64,000 nucleotides of DNA. It comes from Alloalcanivorax marinus (GTDB lineage Bacteria > Pseudomonadota > Gammaproteobacteria > Pseudomonadales > Alcanivoracaceae). This document shows, one piece after another, positions 34,955 through 43,503 of this stretch; position 1 is the first letter of the stretch, and each line of letters begins with the position of its first letter. Where the stretch lies: contig NZ_JAEKJB010000008.1 of assembly GCF_016785095.1 (NCBI RefSeq), positions 930,001 to 994,000 on the forward strand, read 5' to 3'. The notes under the pieces are model-generated. The model saw only the letters and a program-made list of their open reading frames with translations. It was not told where the DNA came from and did no database searches. The position numbers were made by a program, and so were the translations under genes.

Positions 34955-35647
34955 ATGACCGACACGAAAACCCGCATCCTGGATGCCGCCCTGGCCCTGT
35001 TCAACCGGTTCGGTGAGCGCAACGTCACCACCAACCACATCGCCGGCGAGCTGGGCATCAGCCCGGGCAATCTCTACTACCATTACCGCAACAAGGCGGC
35101 CATCGTCTCGGCCTTGTTCGACCGTTATCGGGAGCACCTGCTCACCCTGTTGACGGTGCCCGAGGGCCCGCTCACCTGGGAAGACAAGATGGGCTATTTC
35201 GAGGGCATCCTGGCGTCCATGTGGGAGGGTCGTTTCCTGCATCGGGACCTGGCGCATTTCCTTCATCAGGACCCGGTGCTGCGTGATCGCTACAAGGTGT
35301 TCGTGGAGGACAGCCTGGCGCGCGGGCTTGGCATCTATCAGCGGCTGCGCGACAGCGGCCTGATCGAGGCCAGCGACGAGGAATTGCGGGCGCTGCTGGT
35401 CAACACCTGGGTGCTGGCGGCCTCCTGGCCGGGTTTTACCCATGGCCTGAACCCGGAAATATCCGGCGACGAGACCCTGGACCGGGGCCTGTTGCGCCAG
35501 GGCATCTACCAGATTATTTGCCTGGAGGCGCCCTACCTGCGAGGGGAGGCTCTGGATCACCTGGACGCCATGAAGCGCGAGTACCGCCTGGATGAAACCG
35601 CCCTGGACCGGCTGTTTGGCGCCGTCGGCCAGGTGCGCTCGGAGTGA
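34955..35647 (+). CDS. laoR: TetR family regulator, LaoR-like
   Basis: A 230-residue TetR protein with N-terminal helix-turn-helix (residues about 6-50: KTRILDAALALFNRFGERNVTTNHIAGELGISPGNLYYHYRNK) and a helical ligand domain. Position divergent from the laoCBA-like genes supports the name; in P. aeruginosa LaoR represses lao genes and responds to a long-chain ligand. It should bind the 16-bp palindrome at 34875. The stop overlaps the GTG start of the next gene, a membrane transporter, implying joint expression. Confidence 0.82.
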   Translation: MTDTKTRILDAALALFNRFGERNVTTNHIAGELGISPGNLYYHYRNKAAIVSALFDRYREHLLTLLTVPEGPLTWEDKMGYFEGILASMWEGRFLHRDLAHFLHQDPVLRDRYKVFVEDSLARGLGIYQRLRDSGLIEASDEELRALLVNTWVLAASWPGFTHGLNPEISGDETLDRGLLRQGIYQIICLEAPYLRGEALDHLDAMKREYRLDETALDRLFGAVGQVRSE

Positions 35648-36972
35648 GCAGCGCGGACGATAGAAGCCTGATCTGGGTACTGCGTTCGCTGTTCGCCTGG
35701 CTGGCGCTGGTGGCCGGTGTGCTGCTGCCGCTGCCCGGCGCCGACGCGGTGGCGGCCTTGGCGGTCACCATCGCCATGCTGCTGGGCTGGCGGGACCTGC
35801 GCCCGGTGGCGCGCATGCTGCTGGTACTGATGATGCTGGCGGCGCTGGTCGCGGCGGTGCTGGAGCCCCAGGCCCTGGGCAAGGGCGTGCGCAACATGGC
35901 GATCCTGATCGGGCTGATTATTTCGGTGATTCTTTTGTCGGCGGTGTTGAGCCGCTCCCGGGATCTGGCGCGGTTGTCCTCCAGCCTGTTCGGTGGCCGC
36001 TCGCTGACCCGCTATTACAGCCTGACCTTTGGCACCGCCTTTCTGTCGATTCCGCTCAACTTCGGTGCCGTGGGCGTGGTCGCCGCCCTGGTCGCCGACC
36101 GTATCAACAGCCGAGGTCATTCGGCGCGCACCCGCAACGCCGCCCGTGCCACGCTGCGCGGCTTCGCCGCCGCCCCGCTGTGTTCGCCACTGTCGATCTC
36201 GGTGGCGGTGGTGCTGACTTTCCTGCCCGGCCTGAAGGGTTGGCAACTGATCGGCATGGGGCTGCCGGTGGCGGTGCTGTTCCTGCTCGCCGGGGCCTTG
36301 TTCCGGGAACCGGAAAGCGGTGAATTGGCGCCGGAGGAAGGTACCGCCGGGGCCGGGCCCTGGCTGCGCTTCACCGGGCTGATCGCGGTGATCTGCGCCG
36401 GCACACTGGCGCTCAGCGCCGGTGCCGGGTTGAGCTATCCGCGGGCGGTGACGCTGAGCTGTCTGTCGGTGGTGGTGCTGGGGCTGGCCTGGGGCGCCTG
36501 GCGCGGCGAACGGCCCGCCCCGCCGTCGCTGGCGCCGGCCTCCAACGAGCTGGTGATCGTCGGCGCTTCCGCCTTTCTTGGTGCCCTGGTCAGCGCCCTG
36601 GCGGAGCATCATCTCGGCAGCGGTCTGACATTGCCCGGTTGGGGCTACCCGCTGGCGGCGCTGCTGGTGCCCTGGGTGTTCTACGCCGTCGGCATGATGG
36701 GCTTCAATCCGATTCTTACCGGCACCCTGGTGGGCGCCCTGCTCGGCCCGATCTGGCCGCCCCAGGCGATCCAGGCGTTGGGGTTGTCCATGGTGTGCGG
36801 TTGGGCGATGACCGGGGTGAGCACGCCCTACGCCGCCAACGTGTTGCTGCTGGAGCGCTTCACCGGTTACCCGGCCTGGCGCACCGCGGTGATCTGGAAC
36901 CGGGCCCTGGCGATCATGGTGATGCTGGCCGGAGGACTGCTGGCGGCGTTGCTTACCCTGTTGCTGATGTGA
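35644..36972 (+). CDS. Polytopic membrane protein, transporter-like, family not recognised
   Basis: A 442-residue protein with about 11-12 hydrophobic segments and no signal peptide. Two repeated halves, each with a Pro/Gly-broken segment (LSIPLNFGAVGVV near residue 137 and GMMGFNPILTGTLVGALLG near residue 355), recall transporters of the ion-transporter type fold, but no family motif is certain. Starts with GTG inside the laoR stop (GTGA). Being coupled to laoR it may move an alcohol, fatty acid or counter-ion for the lao pathway; this is inference. Its 3' end overlaps the convergent hydrolase gene by 20 nt. Confidence 0.65.
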   Translation: MSSADDRSLIWVLRSLFAWLALVAGVLLPLPGADAVAALAVTIAMLLGWRDLRPVARMLLVLMMLAALVAAVLEPQALGKGVRNMAILIGLIISVILLSAVLSRSRDLARLSSSLFGGRSLTRYYSLTFGTAFLSIPLNFGAVGVVAALVADRINSRGHSARTRNAARATLRGFAAAPLCSPLSISVAVVLTFLPGLKGWQLIGMGLPVAVLFLLAGALFREPESGELAPEEGTAGAGPWLRFTGLIAVICAGTLALSAGAGLSYPRAVTLSCLSVVVLGLAWGAWRGERPAPPSLAPASNELVIVGASAFLGALVSALAEHHLGSGLTLPGWGYPLAALLVPWVFYAVGMMGFNPILTGTLVGALLGPIWPPQAIQALGLSMVCGWAMTGVSTPYAANVLLLERFTGYPAWRTAVIWNRALAIMVMLAGGLLAALLTLLLM

Positions 36973-37966
36973 GCGGTGCGTCGGCGAAGCCGGCGGCGAA
37001 CGCCACCAGCCGTTTCTCCAGCCAGTATTCAGGCGCCGTCGGCGTGCCCGCCACGAAGCCCACATGACCGCCCTGGCGGCTCAGCTCCAGGGTCACGCCG
37101 GGGCCCAGGTCGCCCTGGCCGGGCAATACCGCCCGGGTCATGAAGGGGTCGTCCTCGGCCTGGATCATCAGGGTGGGCGTGCGGATCGCCGGCAGGCGCG
37201 GGCCGGCGGAGCATTCCGCGTAATAGTGCGCGGCGTCGCGGAAGCCGTACAGCGGTGCGATCACCTGGCCGTCGAATTGCCAGAATGAGCGAATGCCATC
37301 GAGGTCCAGAGCCGCGAGCCGGCGTGCCTGGTCCGGCGCCACGGTCTCCAGGTGACGATGCTGGCGGCGCAGGGTGGTGAGCAGTTGGCTGATCAGGTGG
37401 CGCCGGTACATCCGCGACAGGCCCCGATCCATGCGGTCCGCGCAGGTGGCCAGGCCAAGCGGCGAGCACACCGCCACGGCGGCGCTGAGGGCGCCGTTGT
37501 CCGCCCGCGCCAGCCAGTTAAGCAGGCGACTGCCGCCCAGGGAGACGCCCACCGCCACCAGCGGGCCGCGATCGTCGGCGGCGCGCAGATGGCGAAACAC
37601 CGCGTCCAGATCGTCGATTTCACCGGCATGGTAAGACAAGGCGGTGTCGTTGGGCGCGGCGGCGCCCCGGGAGTTGATCGCCACCGAGGCGATGCCCGCC
37701 GCCGCCAGCCGTGCCTGGGTGCCGCGCACATAGTGGGAATCGCTGTTGCCGGACAGCCCGTGCAGCAGCGCTACCCGCGGTGCCCCGGGGCGCGGATCGG
37801 GCCCGGCCCAGTCCAGCAACAGATGGTCGCCGTCGGCCAGGGGCAGCGTTTCGCGCCGTCGCTCCAGGCCATCGGCGCGCCGGCACAGCGGCCCCCAAAG
37901 CGTTTGCAGGTGTGGTGAACGCAACCACCACGGCGCGCGGAACGGCGCCTCCACGATTTCAGCCAT
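36953..37966 (-). CDS. YheT-family alpha/beta hydrolase
   Basis: A 337-residue alpha/beta hydrolase. The opening PFRAPWWLRSPHLQTLWGPL is the mark of the YheT/COG0429 group, followed by the oxyanion region LLHGLSGNSDSHYV. The nucleophile elbow is GVSLGGSRLLNWL, the acid Asp lies in IQAEDDPFM and the His in RQGGHVGFV. Members are esterases of unknown natural substrate. In P. aeruginosa a YheT gene (PA0368) follows laoR, so the locus is conserved apart from the inserted transporter. Divergent from rsmE. Confidence 0.85.
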   Translation of the reverse strand: MAEIVEAPFRAPWWLRSPHLQTLWGPLCRRADGLERRRETLPLADGDHLLLDWAGPDPRPGAPRVALLHGLSGNSDSHYVRGTQARLAAAGIASVAINSRGAAAPNDTALSYHAGEIDDLDAVFRHLRAADDRGPLVAVGVSLGGSRLLNWLARADNGALSAAVAVCSPLGLATCADRMDRGLSRMYRRHLISQLLTTLRRQHRHLETVAPDQARRLAALDLDGIRSFWQFDGQVIAPLYGFRDAAHYYAECSAGPRLPAIRTPTLMIQAEDDPFMTRAVLPGQGDLGPGVTLELSRQGGHVGFVAGTPTAPEYWLEKRLVAFAAGFADAPLTSATG

Positions 37967-38053
37967 CGACGGCTCTCCCCCGGAGCATGGAATCCAGGCC
38001 GGCTATGGTAGCCTTTAGCGCCGATATCGTCCGCTCCGTATCAGAGGAATTCC

Positions 38054-38776
38054 ATGAGCCGCCGTTTCTTCGACGACCAGCCGTTCACCCAGGATCAGCC
38101 CGTGGCGCTGGGCGCCGGCCCCAGCCATCACATCGGCAAGGTGCTGCGTATGAATCCGGGTGATGAACTGACACTGTTCAACGGCGAGGGTGGCGAATGG
38201 TCGGCGGTGCTGGAAAGCGTTGGCAAGAAGAGCGTGATCGCAAGGCCGCTGGCATTCCATGAGCTGGACCGGAGTGCGCCGCTGCCGGTGACCCTGGGGC
38301 TGCCGCTGATCAAGGGCGACCGCATGGACTACGCCCTGCAGAAAGCCACCGAACTGGGGGTGGCGGCGATCCGGGTGCTGGATACCGAGCGCACCGAGGT
38401 GCGGCTCAAGGGGGAGCGCGCCGCGAAGAAGACGGACCACTGGCGACAGGTGGTGATCAGCGCCTGCGAACAATGCGGTCTCAACCGGCCGCCGCTGGTG
38501 GACGGCCCGTTGCCGTTCAAGGATTTTCTGGCCGGAGCCCGGGGGCTGGCGCTGATCGCGCATCCCGGGGAGGCGCCGCTGGCCGCGAGCGCGCTGCGCG
38601 AGGCCGAGGCGGTGACTCTGCTGACCGGTCCGGAAGGCGGCTTTTCCGATCCGGAACTGGAAGCCGCCCGGGCCGCCGGATTCCTGCCATTTGCACTGGG
38701 CGAGCGGGTACTACGGGCGGAAACCGCGCCGGTGGCTTTGTTGGCGTCTCTGTGGGCGGGACGATCCCTGATCTGA
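38054..38776 (+). CDS. rsmE: 16S rRNA (uracil1498-N3)-methyltransferase
   Basis: A 240-residue SPOUT-class methyltransferase that modifies U1498 of 16S rRNA. The N-terminal PUA-like domain (HHIGKVLRMNPGDELTLFNGEG) is followed by the trefoil-knot SAM-binding region LLTGPEGGFSDPELEAA and LGERVLRAETAPVALLA. Length and start are standard, with a GAGGAAT ribosome site. It is divergent from the YheT-type hydrolase across 87 nt. An AT-rich non-coding stretch of 189 nt separates it from the amidase. Confidence 0.96.
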   Translation: MSRRFFDDQPFTQDQPVALGAGPSHHIGKVLRMNPGDELTLFNGEGGEWSAVLESVGKKSVIARPLAFHELDRSAPLPVTLGLPLIKGDRMDYALQKATELGVAAIRVLDTERTEVRLKGERAAKKTDHWRQVVISACEQCGLNRPPLVDGPLPFKDFLAGARGLALIAHPGEAPLAASALREAEAVTLLTGPEGGFSDPELEAARAAGFLPFALGERVLRAETAPVALLASLWAGRSLI

Positions 38777-38965
38777 AATGCCTGCTGCTGGTGCGTGCCG
38801 CGCGCTATTTGGCGTCGTGCCCGGCTGTCTCGTGGTCAGTAAATAATCTTATCTTTTTTGTATAACTCCCTGCCCTGCCTGATTTTTTCTCCGGTGGCAT
38901 GTTTCTTGATCCCTTTTTCCGGCGCGCGCATTTGGTCGCGTTTTCCTGATGCTGGAGAAATTCCA

Positions 38966-40681
38966 ATGTTGAATGCGAAAGTTTGGCTTGCCCCGGCACT
39001 GCTGGGGGTGATGTTGGCGGGCTGTGGGGGCTCCGACAGTGACCATGACGATGACGATGCCGACCCGGTGGGCGAGGCCGAATCCTTTAACTATGTGGAA
39101 GGCACCATCGCCCAGGCCCGGGCGGCCCTGCAGGCTGGTGAACTGACCTGCGAGGAAATGGTTCAGGGCTATCTGGATCGGATCGAGGCCTATGATCGGC
39201 AGGGCCCGAGCCTGCAGAGTGTGATCGCGGTGAACCCGCACGCCCTGGATGATGCCCGGGACCTGGACAGCCGCTATGCGACGGACGGTTTCCAGGGGCC
39301 GCTGCACTGCGTCACGGTGTTGCTCAAGGACAACTTCGATACCTTTGATATGCCCACCACCGCCGGTGGTCTGGCGCTGGAAACCAGCCAGCCGCCGGAT
39401 GATGCGTTCAGCGTCGCGCGGCTGCGGGATGCCGGAGCCATCATCATCGGCAAGGCCAACCTGGACGAATACGCCTTCGGGTTCCGGGGCAGCAGCTCCG
39501 TGGGCGGCCAGGTGCGCAACGCTTACGATCCCACCAAGGGGCCGGGTGGCTCTTCCTCCGGCACCGGTTCGTCCATCGCCGCCAGTTTCGCCATGGTCGG
39601 CACCGGTTCCGACACGGGTGGCTCGATCCGCGTGCCATCCAGCCTGCACGGCCTGGTGGGTATCCGCCCGAGCCTGCGGCTGGTCAGCCAGGACGGCATC
39701 GTGCCGCTGGCGCACTGGCAGGACACCGGCGGCCCGATGTGCCGTACCGTGGAGGACTGCGCCCTGACCCTGAGCGCCATGGTCGGCTACGACCCGGGGG
39801 CGTTTTCCGGCCAGCGTTTCCGTTTCGATCATGACGCGGACCTGATGACCAGCCCGTTCGAATACCAGCTCGCCACCCTGGCGCCGTCCAGCTACACCAA
39901 GTATCTGGACAGCGGTGCCCTGAAGGGCGCGCGCATTGGCGTGGTGCGGGATCTGTTCGGTGACGGTCAGGGCGAGAACGCCGAGGTGCAGCGAGTCATC
40001 GATGCGGCCCTGGAGCGCATGCGCGCCGCCGGCGCCACCGTGGAGGACGTGACCATCCCCGATCTGTCCACCATTCTCAGCGACTTCCGCAGCGTGTCCC
40101 GCTATGAATTCAAGACCAACCTGACCGAGTATCTGGCGTCCTGGCCGTCCACCACCGACGGTCACCCGCGCTCCTTCGACGAGGTCTATCAGAGCGGTGG
40201 CTACGAGGACCGCAACGCCGGCACCTTCGCGTTCTACGACAGCGCCGGCACGGACCTGGAAAACAATGCGGACTACCTGAAAAACATCAACGAACGCCCG
40301 GACTATGTGCGCCAGCGTTTCCTGGCCGCTCTGGAAAACATCGACGCCAGCGGCCGCCCGGGCGGTGAGCCCTATGATGTGCTGCTGTACCCGTCGGTGC
40401 AGAGTCTGGCCCCGGACGTGGGCGGTTCGCCGAGCGCCGGCAGCAATAACCGGCTGAGCCCGTTCTCCGGCTTCCCGGCGCTGACCATGCCGGCGGGCAT
40501 GGCGGACACCGATCCGGCGCTGCCGGTGGGCATGGAAATGCTGGCCCGGGAGTTCGACGAGGGGACCCTGATCAAGCTGGCCTACGCCTATCAGGAGCTG
40601 GCGGAACCGCGCCAGGCGCCCACCTTCACGCCGGAACTGGAAGAGCAGCCGGAACCGGCGCCGGTGGCGCTGATCGACTGA
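38966..40681 (+). CDS. Amidase signature family lipoprotein
   Basis: A 571-residue amidase-signature enzyme attached to the membrane as a lipoprotein (lipobox LAGCGG, Cys at about residue 21, then an Asp-rich spacer that favours outer-membrane sorting). The Ser-cisSer-Lys triad is present: Lys in LLKDNFD, Ser in GGSSSGTGSS and Ser in GSDTGGSIR. A C-terminal Pro/Glu tail ends the chain. Such exported amidases hydrolyse amides or esters outside the cytoplasm; the substrate is unknown. GGAGAAA precedes the ATG at 38966; extension upstream runs into non-coding AT-rich DNA. A terminator follows. Confidence 0.88.
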   Translation: MLNAKVWLAPALLGVMLAGCGGSDSDHDDDDADPVGEAESFNYVEGTIAQARAALQAGELTCEEMVQGYLDRIEAYDRQGPSLQSVIAVNPHALDDARDLDSRYATDGFQGPLHCVTVLLKDNFDTFDMPTTAGGLALETSQPPDDAFSVARLRDAGAIIIGKANLDEYAFGFRGSSSVGGQVRNAYDPTKGPGGSSSGTGSSIAASFAMVGTGSDTGGSIRVPSSLHGLVGIRPSLRLVSQDGIVPLAHWQDTGGPMCRTVEDCALTLSAMVGYDPGAFSGQRFRFDHDADLMTSPFEYQLATLAPSSYTKYLDSGALKGARIGVVRDLFGDGQGENAEVQRVIDAALERMRAAGATVEDVTIPDLSTILSDFRSVSRYEFKTNLTEYLASWPSTTDGHPRSFDEVYQSGGYEDRNAGTFAFYDSAGTDLENNADYLKNINERPDYVRQRFLAALENIDASGRPGGEPYDVLLYPSVQSLAPDVGGSPSAGSNNRLSPFSGFPALTMPAGMADTDPALPVGMEMLAREFDEGTLIKLAYAYQELAEPRQAPTFTPELEEQPEPAPVALID

Positions 40682-40702
40682 TTGCCGGCGGTTGATCGTT
40701 TC

Positions 40703-40740
40703 GGGCGGTGCCGGTGTTCAGCCGGCGCCGCCCTGTTTTT
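40703..40740 (+). terminator. Rho-independent terminator of the amidase gene
   Basis: A 12-bp GC-rich stem with one wobble pair (40703-40714 with 40722-40733) and 7-nt loop is followed by tgttttt ending at 40740. It overlaps the 3' end of the convergent gloA gene. Confidence 0.8.
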
Positions 40741-41266
40741 CCATCATGTCGGCCTGCAGGATCTCGATCCAGTAGCCGTCCGGGTCCTTGATGAACGCCA
40801 GGCCCTTCATGCGGCCGTCATCCGGCTTCTTCACGAATTCCACGCCCAGTTTCCCGAACCGTTCCGCGGCGGCGTACACGTCCGGCACCGTGATGCCGAT
40901 GTGGCCCAAGCCCTGGGGTTCGTCATTGCCGTTGTGGTAGCGGAAATCCGCGTCGTTCTCGGTGCCCCAGTTGTGGGTCAGCTCCAGCATCGCTTCGCGG
41001 CTGAAAGTGTAGGTGAGACGCTTGGCGTCGTCGTCGGGCACCTCGGTGGCCTCGGTATCGTTGAGGTAGGTGAGAAAGTAGAGCGTGAATTCCGCTTCCG
41101 GAAAATCCAGCTTGCGGATCAGCCGCATGCCCAGCACCCGGGTATAGAAATCCAGGCTGGCCGCGGGGTCCTTGATGCGCAGCATGGTCTGGTTGAAGAG
41201 GTAGGACTGGGTCTCTCGGTCCGGCTTGTCGCACAGGCCGGGCGCGGTTTCGAAATGACGGGGCAT
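40718..41266 (-). CDS. gloA: Lactoylglutathione lyase (glyoxalase I, long form)
   Basis: A 182-residue glyoxalase I that isomerises the methylglyoxal-glutathione hemithioacetal to S-lactoylglutathione. [37 protein letters not shown] and [15 protein letters not shown], with [13 protein letters not shown], show metal ligands His/Glu typical of the family. The extended N-terminus and the two long loops mark the eukaryote-like, zinc-type form also seen in Pseudomonas rather than the short E. coli Ni form. The gene is monocistronic. Confidence 0.93.
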   Translation of the reverse strand: MPRHFETAPGLCDKPDRETQSYLFNQTMLRIKDPAASLDFYTRVLGMRLIRKLDFPEAEFTLYFLTYLNDTEATEVPDDDAKRLTYTFSREAMLELTHNWGTENDADFRYHNGNDEPQGLGHIGITVPDVYAAAERFGKLGVEFVKKPDDGRMKGLAFIKDPDGYWIEILQADMMEKQGGAG

Positions 41267-41320
41267 GGTGGGGGTCCTGTCAGCGCTTGGGGAACCGAAA
41301 GAATGGCACCCCAGACGCTG

Positions 41321-41414
41321 ATTTCAAGACCCCGGCTCAGGGCTTACTTCGAGACCAGCTCAGGGCTTATTTCGAGACCAGCTCAGGGCTGATCTCAAGA
41401 CCGGCTCAGGGCTG
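41321..41414. repeat. Four tandem ~23-bp repeats at the 3' end of the slipin gene
   Basis: Consecutive units start at 41321 (25 nt), 41346, 41369 and 41392 (23 nt each) with a consensus of type aYttcgagaccRgctcagggct. The last unit includes the final codons and stop of the minus-strand slipin gene; the others lie in the gap to gloA. Confidence 0.85.
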
Positions 41415-42365
41415 AGCGGCGTCGATCTTCTTGAGCACCTTCTGCAGGCCGGCCACGGTGCCGCCCACGTCGCTGAGGTTGGACGGCAGCAGCAGGGTGG
41501 TGGATTCCTTGGCCAGCTTCTCGAAGGCGGCCACGTACTGCTCGGCAATGCGCAGGCTTACCGCTTCCTCGCCGCCGTCCGCCTTCACGGCGCCGGCCAC
41601 GTGGCGCAGGCCCTCGGCGGTGGCGTTGGCGATCAACTGGATCTGCTCGGCGCGGCCCTGGGCCTCGTTGATCTGCTTGAGCTTCTCACCTTCGGAGATA
41701 TTGATCATCTCCTGCTTCTCACCCTCGGAACGGTTGATCGCCGCCTGACGGTCACCCTCGGAGCGGTTGATGGCGGCCTGGCGGTCGCCCTCGGATTCCG
41801 CCACCACGGCGCGGCGTTCCCGTTCGGCGCGCACCTGCTTCTCCATGGCGTCCTTGATCGAGGCCGGCAGGTTGATGTCCGCCACCTCATAACGCAGCAC
41901 CTTGACGCCCCAGGGCTGGGCCGCCTCGTCCACGGCGCGCACCACTTCCATATTGATCTCGGCGCGTTCCTCGAAGGTCTTGTCCAGATCGATCTTACCG
42001 ATCACCGAGCGCAGGGTGGTCTGGGCCAGTTGCTGGGCGGCCAGCACATAGTCGTCCACGCCGTAGCTGGCGGCCTTGGCGTCGATCACCTGCAGGTACA
42101 TCACGCCGTCGATGGACACCTCGATGTTGTCCTTGGTGATACAGCTCTGGCGCGGCACGTCACGGACGATTTCCTTGAGCGAGTGCCGGTAGGCGACCCG
42201 GTCGATGAACGGCATCAGCACGTGCATGCCGGCTTCCAGGGAAGTGCGGTACTTGCCCAGCCGCTCGACCACGAAGATCTGCCGCTGCGGCACGATGCGC
42301 ACGGTCATGAACAGCAGAATGATCACGCCGAGGGCGAGCAAAGCGGGAATGATGAGTCCCATCAT
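41406..42365 (-). CDS. Slipin/QmcA-type SPFH membrane protein
   Basis: A 319-residue SPFH-domain protein with one N-terminal membrane segment (residues 3-22) followed by the band-7 domain (VPQRQIFVVERLGKYRTSLEAG, ITKDNIEVSIDGVMYLQV). A coiled-coil carries near-identical repeats of INRSEGDRQAA, INRSEGEKQEM and INISEGEKLKQ (about residues 205-245). It forms large oligomers that organise membrane microdomains and, with NfeD, acts in membrane quality control. The NfeD gene is 20 nt upstream, the usual pairing. Confidence 0.92.
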   Translation of the reverse strand: MMGLIIPALLALGVIILLFMTVRIVPQRQIFVVERLGKYRTSLEAGMHVLMPFIDRVAYRHSLKEIVRDVPRQSCITKDNIEVSIDGVMYLQVIDAKAASYGVDDYVLAAQQLAQTTLRSVIGKIDLDKTFEERAEINMEVVRAVDEAAQPWGVKVLRYEVADINLPASIKDAMEKQVRAERERRAVVAESEGDRQAAINRSEGDRQAAINRSEGEKQEMINISEGEKLKQINEAQGRAEQIQLIANATAEGLRHVAGAVKADGGEEAVSLRIAEQYVAAFEKLAKESTTLLLPSNLSDVGGTVAGLQKVLKKIDAAQP

Positions 42366-42385
42366 GATATCGGTTCCTTAGAAAG

Positions 42386-42832
42386 TCAGTCCTTGGAGGC
42401 CCAGGGGGCCACGGTCAGCCACAGGCCTTCATGGCGAAGAATGCGAACCATCTGGCCGTCGCTCAGGGGGTGGGTGGATTGTGCCTGCCACAGGGCGCCG
42501 CGATAGCGCACCGTGCCGATGCCATCCTCGAAGGCGCCCTCCACGGTGGCCCGGGCACCCACCAGCCCGGCACTGTCGTCGCTGCTGGCGCCGTGGGTCT
42601 CGCGGCCGAACAGCCGCTCGCGCAGGTAGCGGCGCGCCACCACCAGCAGCACCAGGCTGAACACCGCGAACAGGGTGATCTCCCAGACCAGGCTGTCGAT
42701 CAAGCCCAGCCAGGCCAGCGCTCCCACCAGGAGCGCGGCCAGGCCGAGAAAGATGGTCACGAGGCCGGAGACGGCGAACTCCGCGATCACCAACACCAAC
42801 CCCAGAATGATCCAATAACTGTATTCCGGCAT
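42386..42832 (-). CDS. NfeD family membrane protein (short form)
   Basis: A 148-residue NfeD1b-type protein with about three membrane segments in residues 5-75 and a C-terminal OB-fold domain (LVGARATVEGAFEDGIGTVRYRGALWQAQS) characteristic of NfeD. It lacks the ClpP-like protease domain of the long form. It is paired with the downstream slipin gene, its functional partner in microdomain assembly. It is the first gene of the two-gene operon. Confidence 0.9.
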   Translation of the reverse strand: MPEYSYWIILGLVLVIAEFAVSGLVTIFLGLAALLVGALAWLGLIDSLVWEITLFAVFSLVLLVVARRYLRERLFGRETHGASSDDSAGLVGARATVEGAFEDGIGTVRYRGALWQAQSTHPLSDGQMVRILRHEGLWLTVAPWASKD

Positions 42833-42909
42833 GCGCCCCTCCCTCCTGGTGGCGATACGTTAGCACGGTGGCCGGCGCCGGTCCGTGCCACGGTTCATGA
42901 TCGGTGGCT

Positions 42910-43395
42910 TCAGTGCTGGTGGCCACCGGGCCCGTGGGCATGGCCATGGGCTTTTTCCTCGTCGCTGGCGTCGCGCACATCGATGACGCGCATCTCGAAG
43001 CGCAGCGGCAGGCCGGCGAGCGGATGGTTGGCGTCCACATCCACGGTTTTGAGGCCCACCTTGATCACGGTGACCCGGCGCGGGCCCTGCTCGGTACGCA
43101 CTTCCACTACCTTGCCGGGGCGCAGTTTGCCGGCGTGTTTGAGGTATTTGGCGGAGAGTCGCTGGCGCAGCGATTCATCGCGGCGCCCGTAGGCTTGCTC
43201 GGGCGTCAGCGTCACGCTTACCGCGTCGCCCTCGTCCTTGCCGGCCAGAGCTTCCTCCAGGCCGCGCAGGATGTTGCCGTGGCCGTGCAGGTAGGACAGC
43301 GGCTGATCCGCCGGGCTGTGTTCCAGTTCCAGGTCGTGGTCGGCGTCGAACAGGGTGTAGTGCAGGCTGACCACCTTGTCTTTCTCGATCGGCAT
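42910..43395 (-). CDS. slyD: SlyD-type FKBP peptidyl-prolyl cis-trans isomerase
   Basis: A 161-residue FKBP with an inserted chaperone (IF) domain. The N-terminus MPIEKDKVVSLHYTLFD, the LSYLHGHGNILRGLEEALAGK motif and PEQAYGRRDES are characteristic. The C-terminus is His-rich (HGHAHGPGGHQH), shorter than the E. coli SlyD metal tail but likely able to bind Ni or Zn. The ATG at 43393-43395 gives the conserved start. It is convergent with nothing and divergent from the CDF transporter across 108 nt. Confidence 0.92.
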   Translation of the reverse strand: MPIEKDKVVSLHYTLFDADHDLELEHSPADQPLSYLHGHGNILRGLEEALAGKDEGDAVSVTLTPEQAYGRRDESLRQRLSAKYLKHAGKLRPGKVVEVRTEQGPRRVTVIKVGLKTVDVDANHPLAGLPLRFEMRVIDVRDASDEEKAHGHAHGPGGHQH

Positions 43396-43503
43396 ATTCA
43401 GGTTCTCCAGACGAAGCGGTGATTCTGCGGCGCCCGGGCGGGGCTGGCAAGGTGGCGTCGGGGCGGGCATGCTGCGCCATGTCATGAATATCGGGAGGCG
43501 CCC

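Noticed and set aside
38777..38965. Small open frames in the AT-rich gap between rsmE and the amidase
   Set aside because: No ribosome sites and no family similarity; the stretch more likely holds the amidase promoter.
41640..41790. Repeats in the slipin gene as a CRISPR-like array
   Set aside because: The repeats are coding, contiguous and without spacers.
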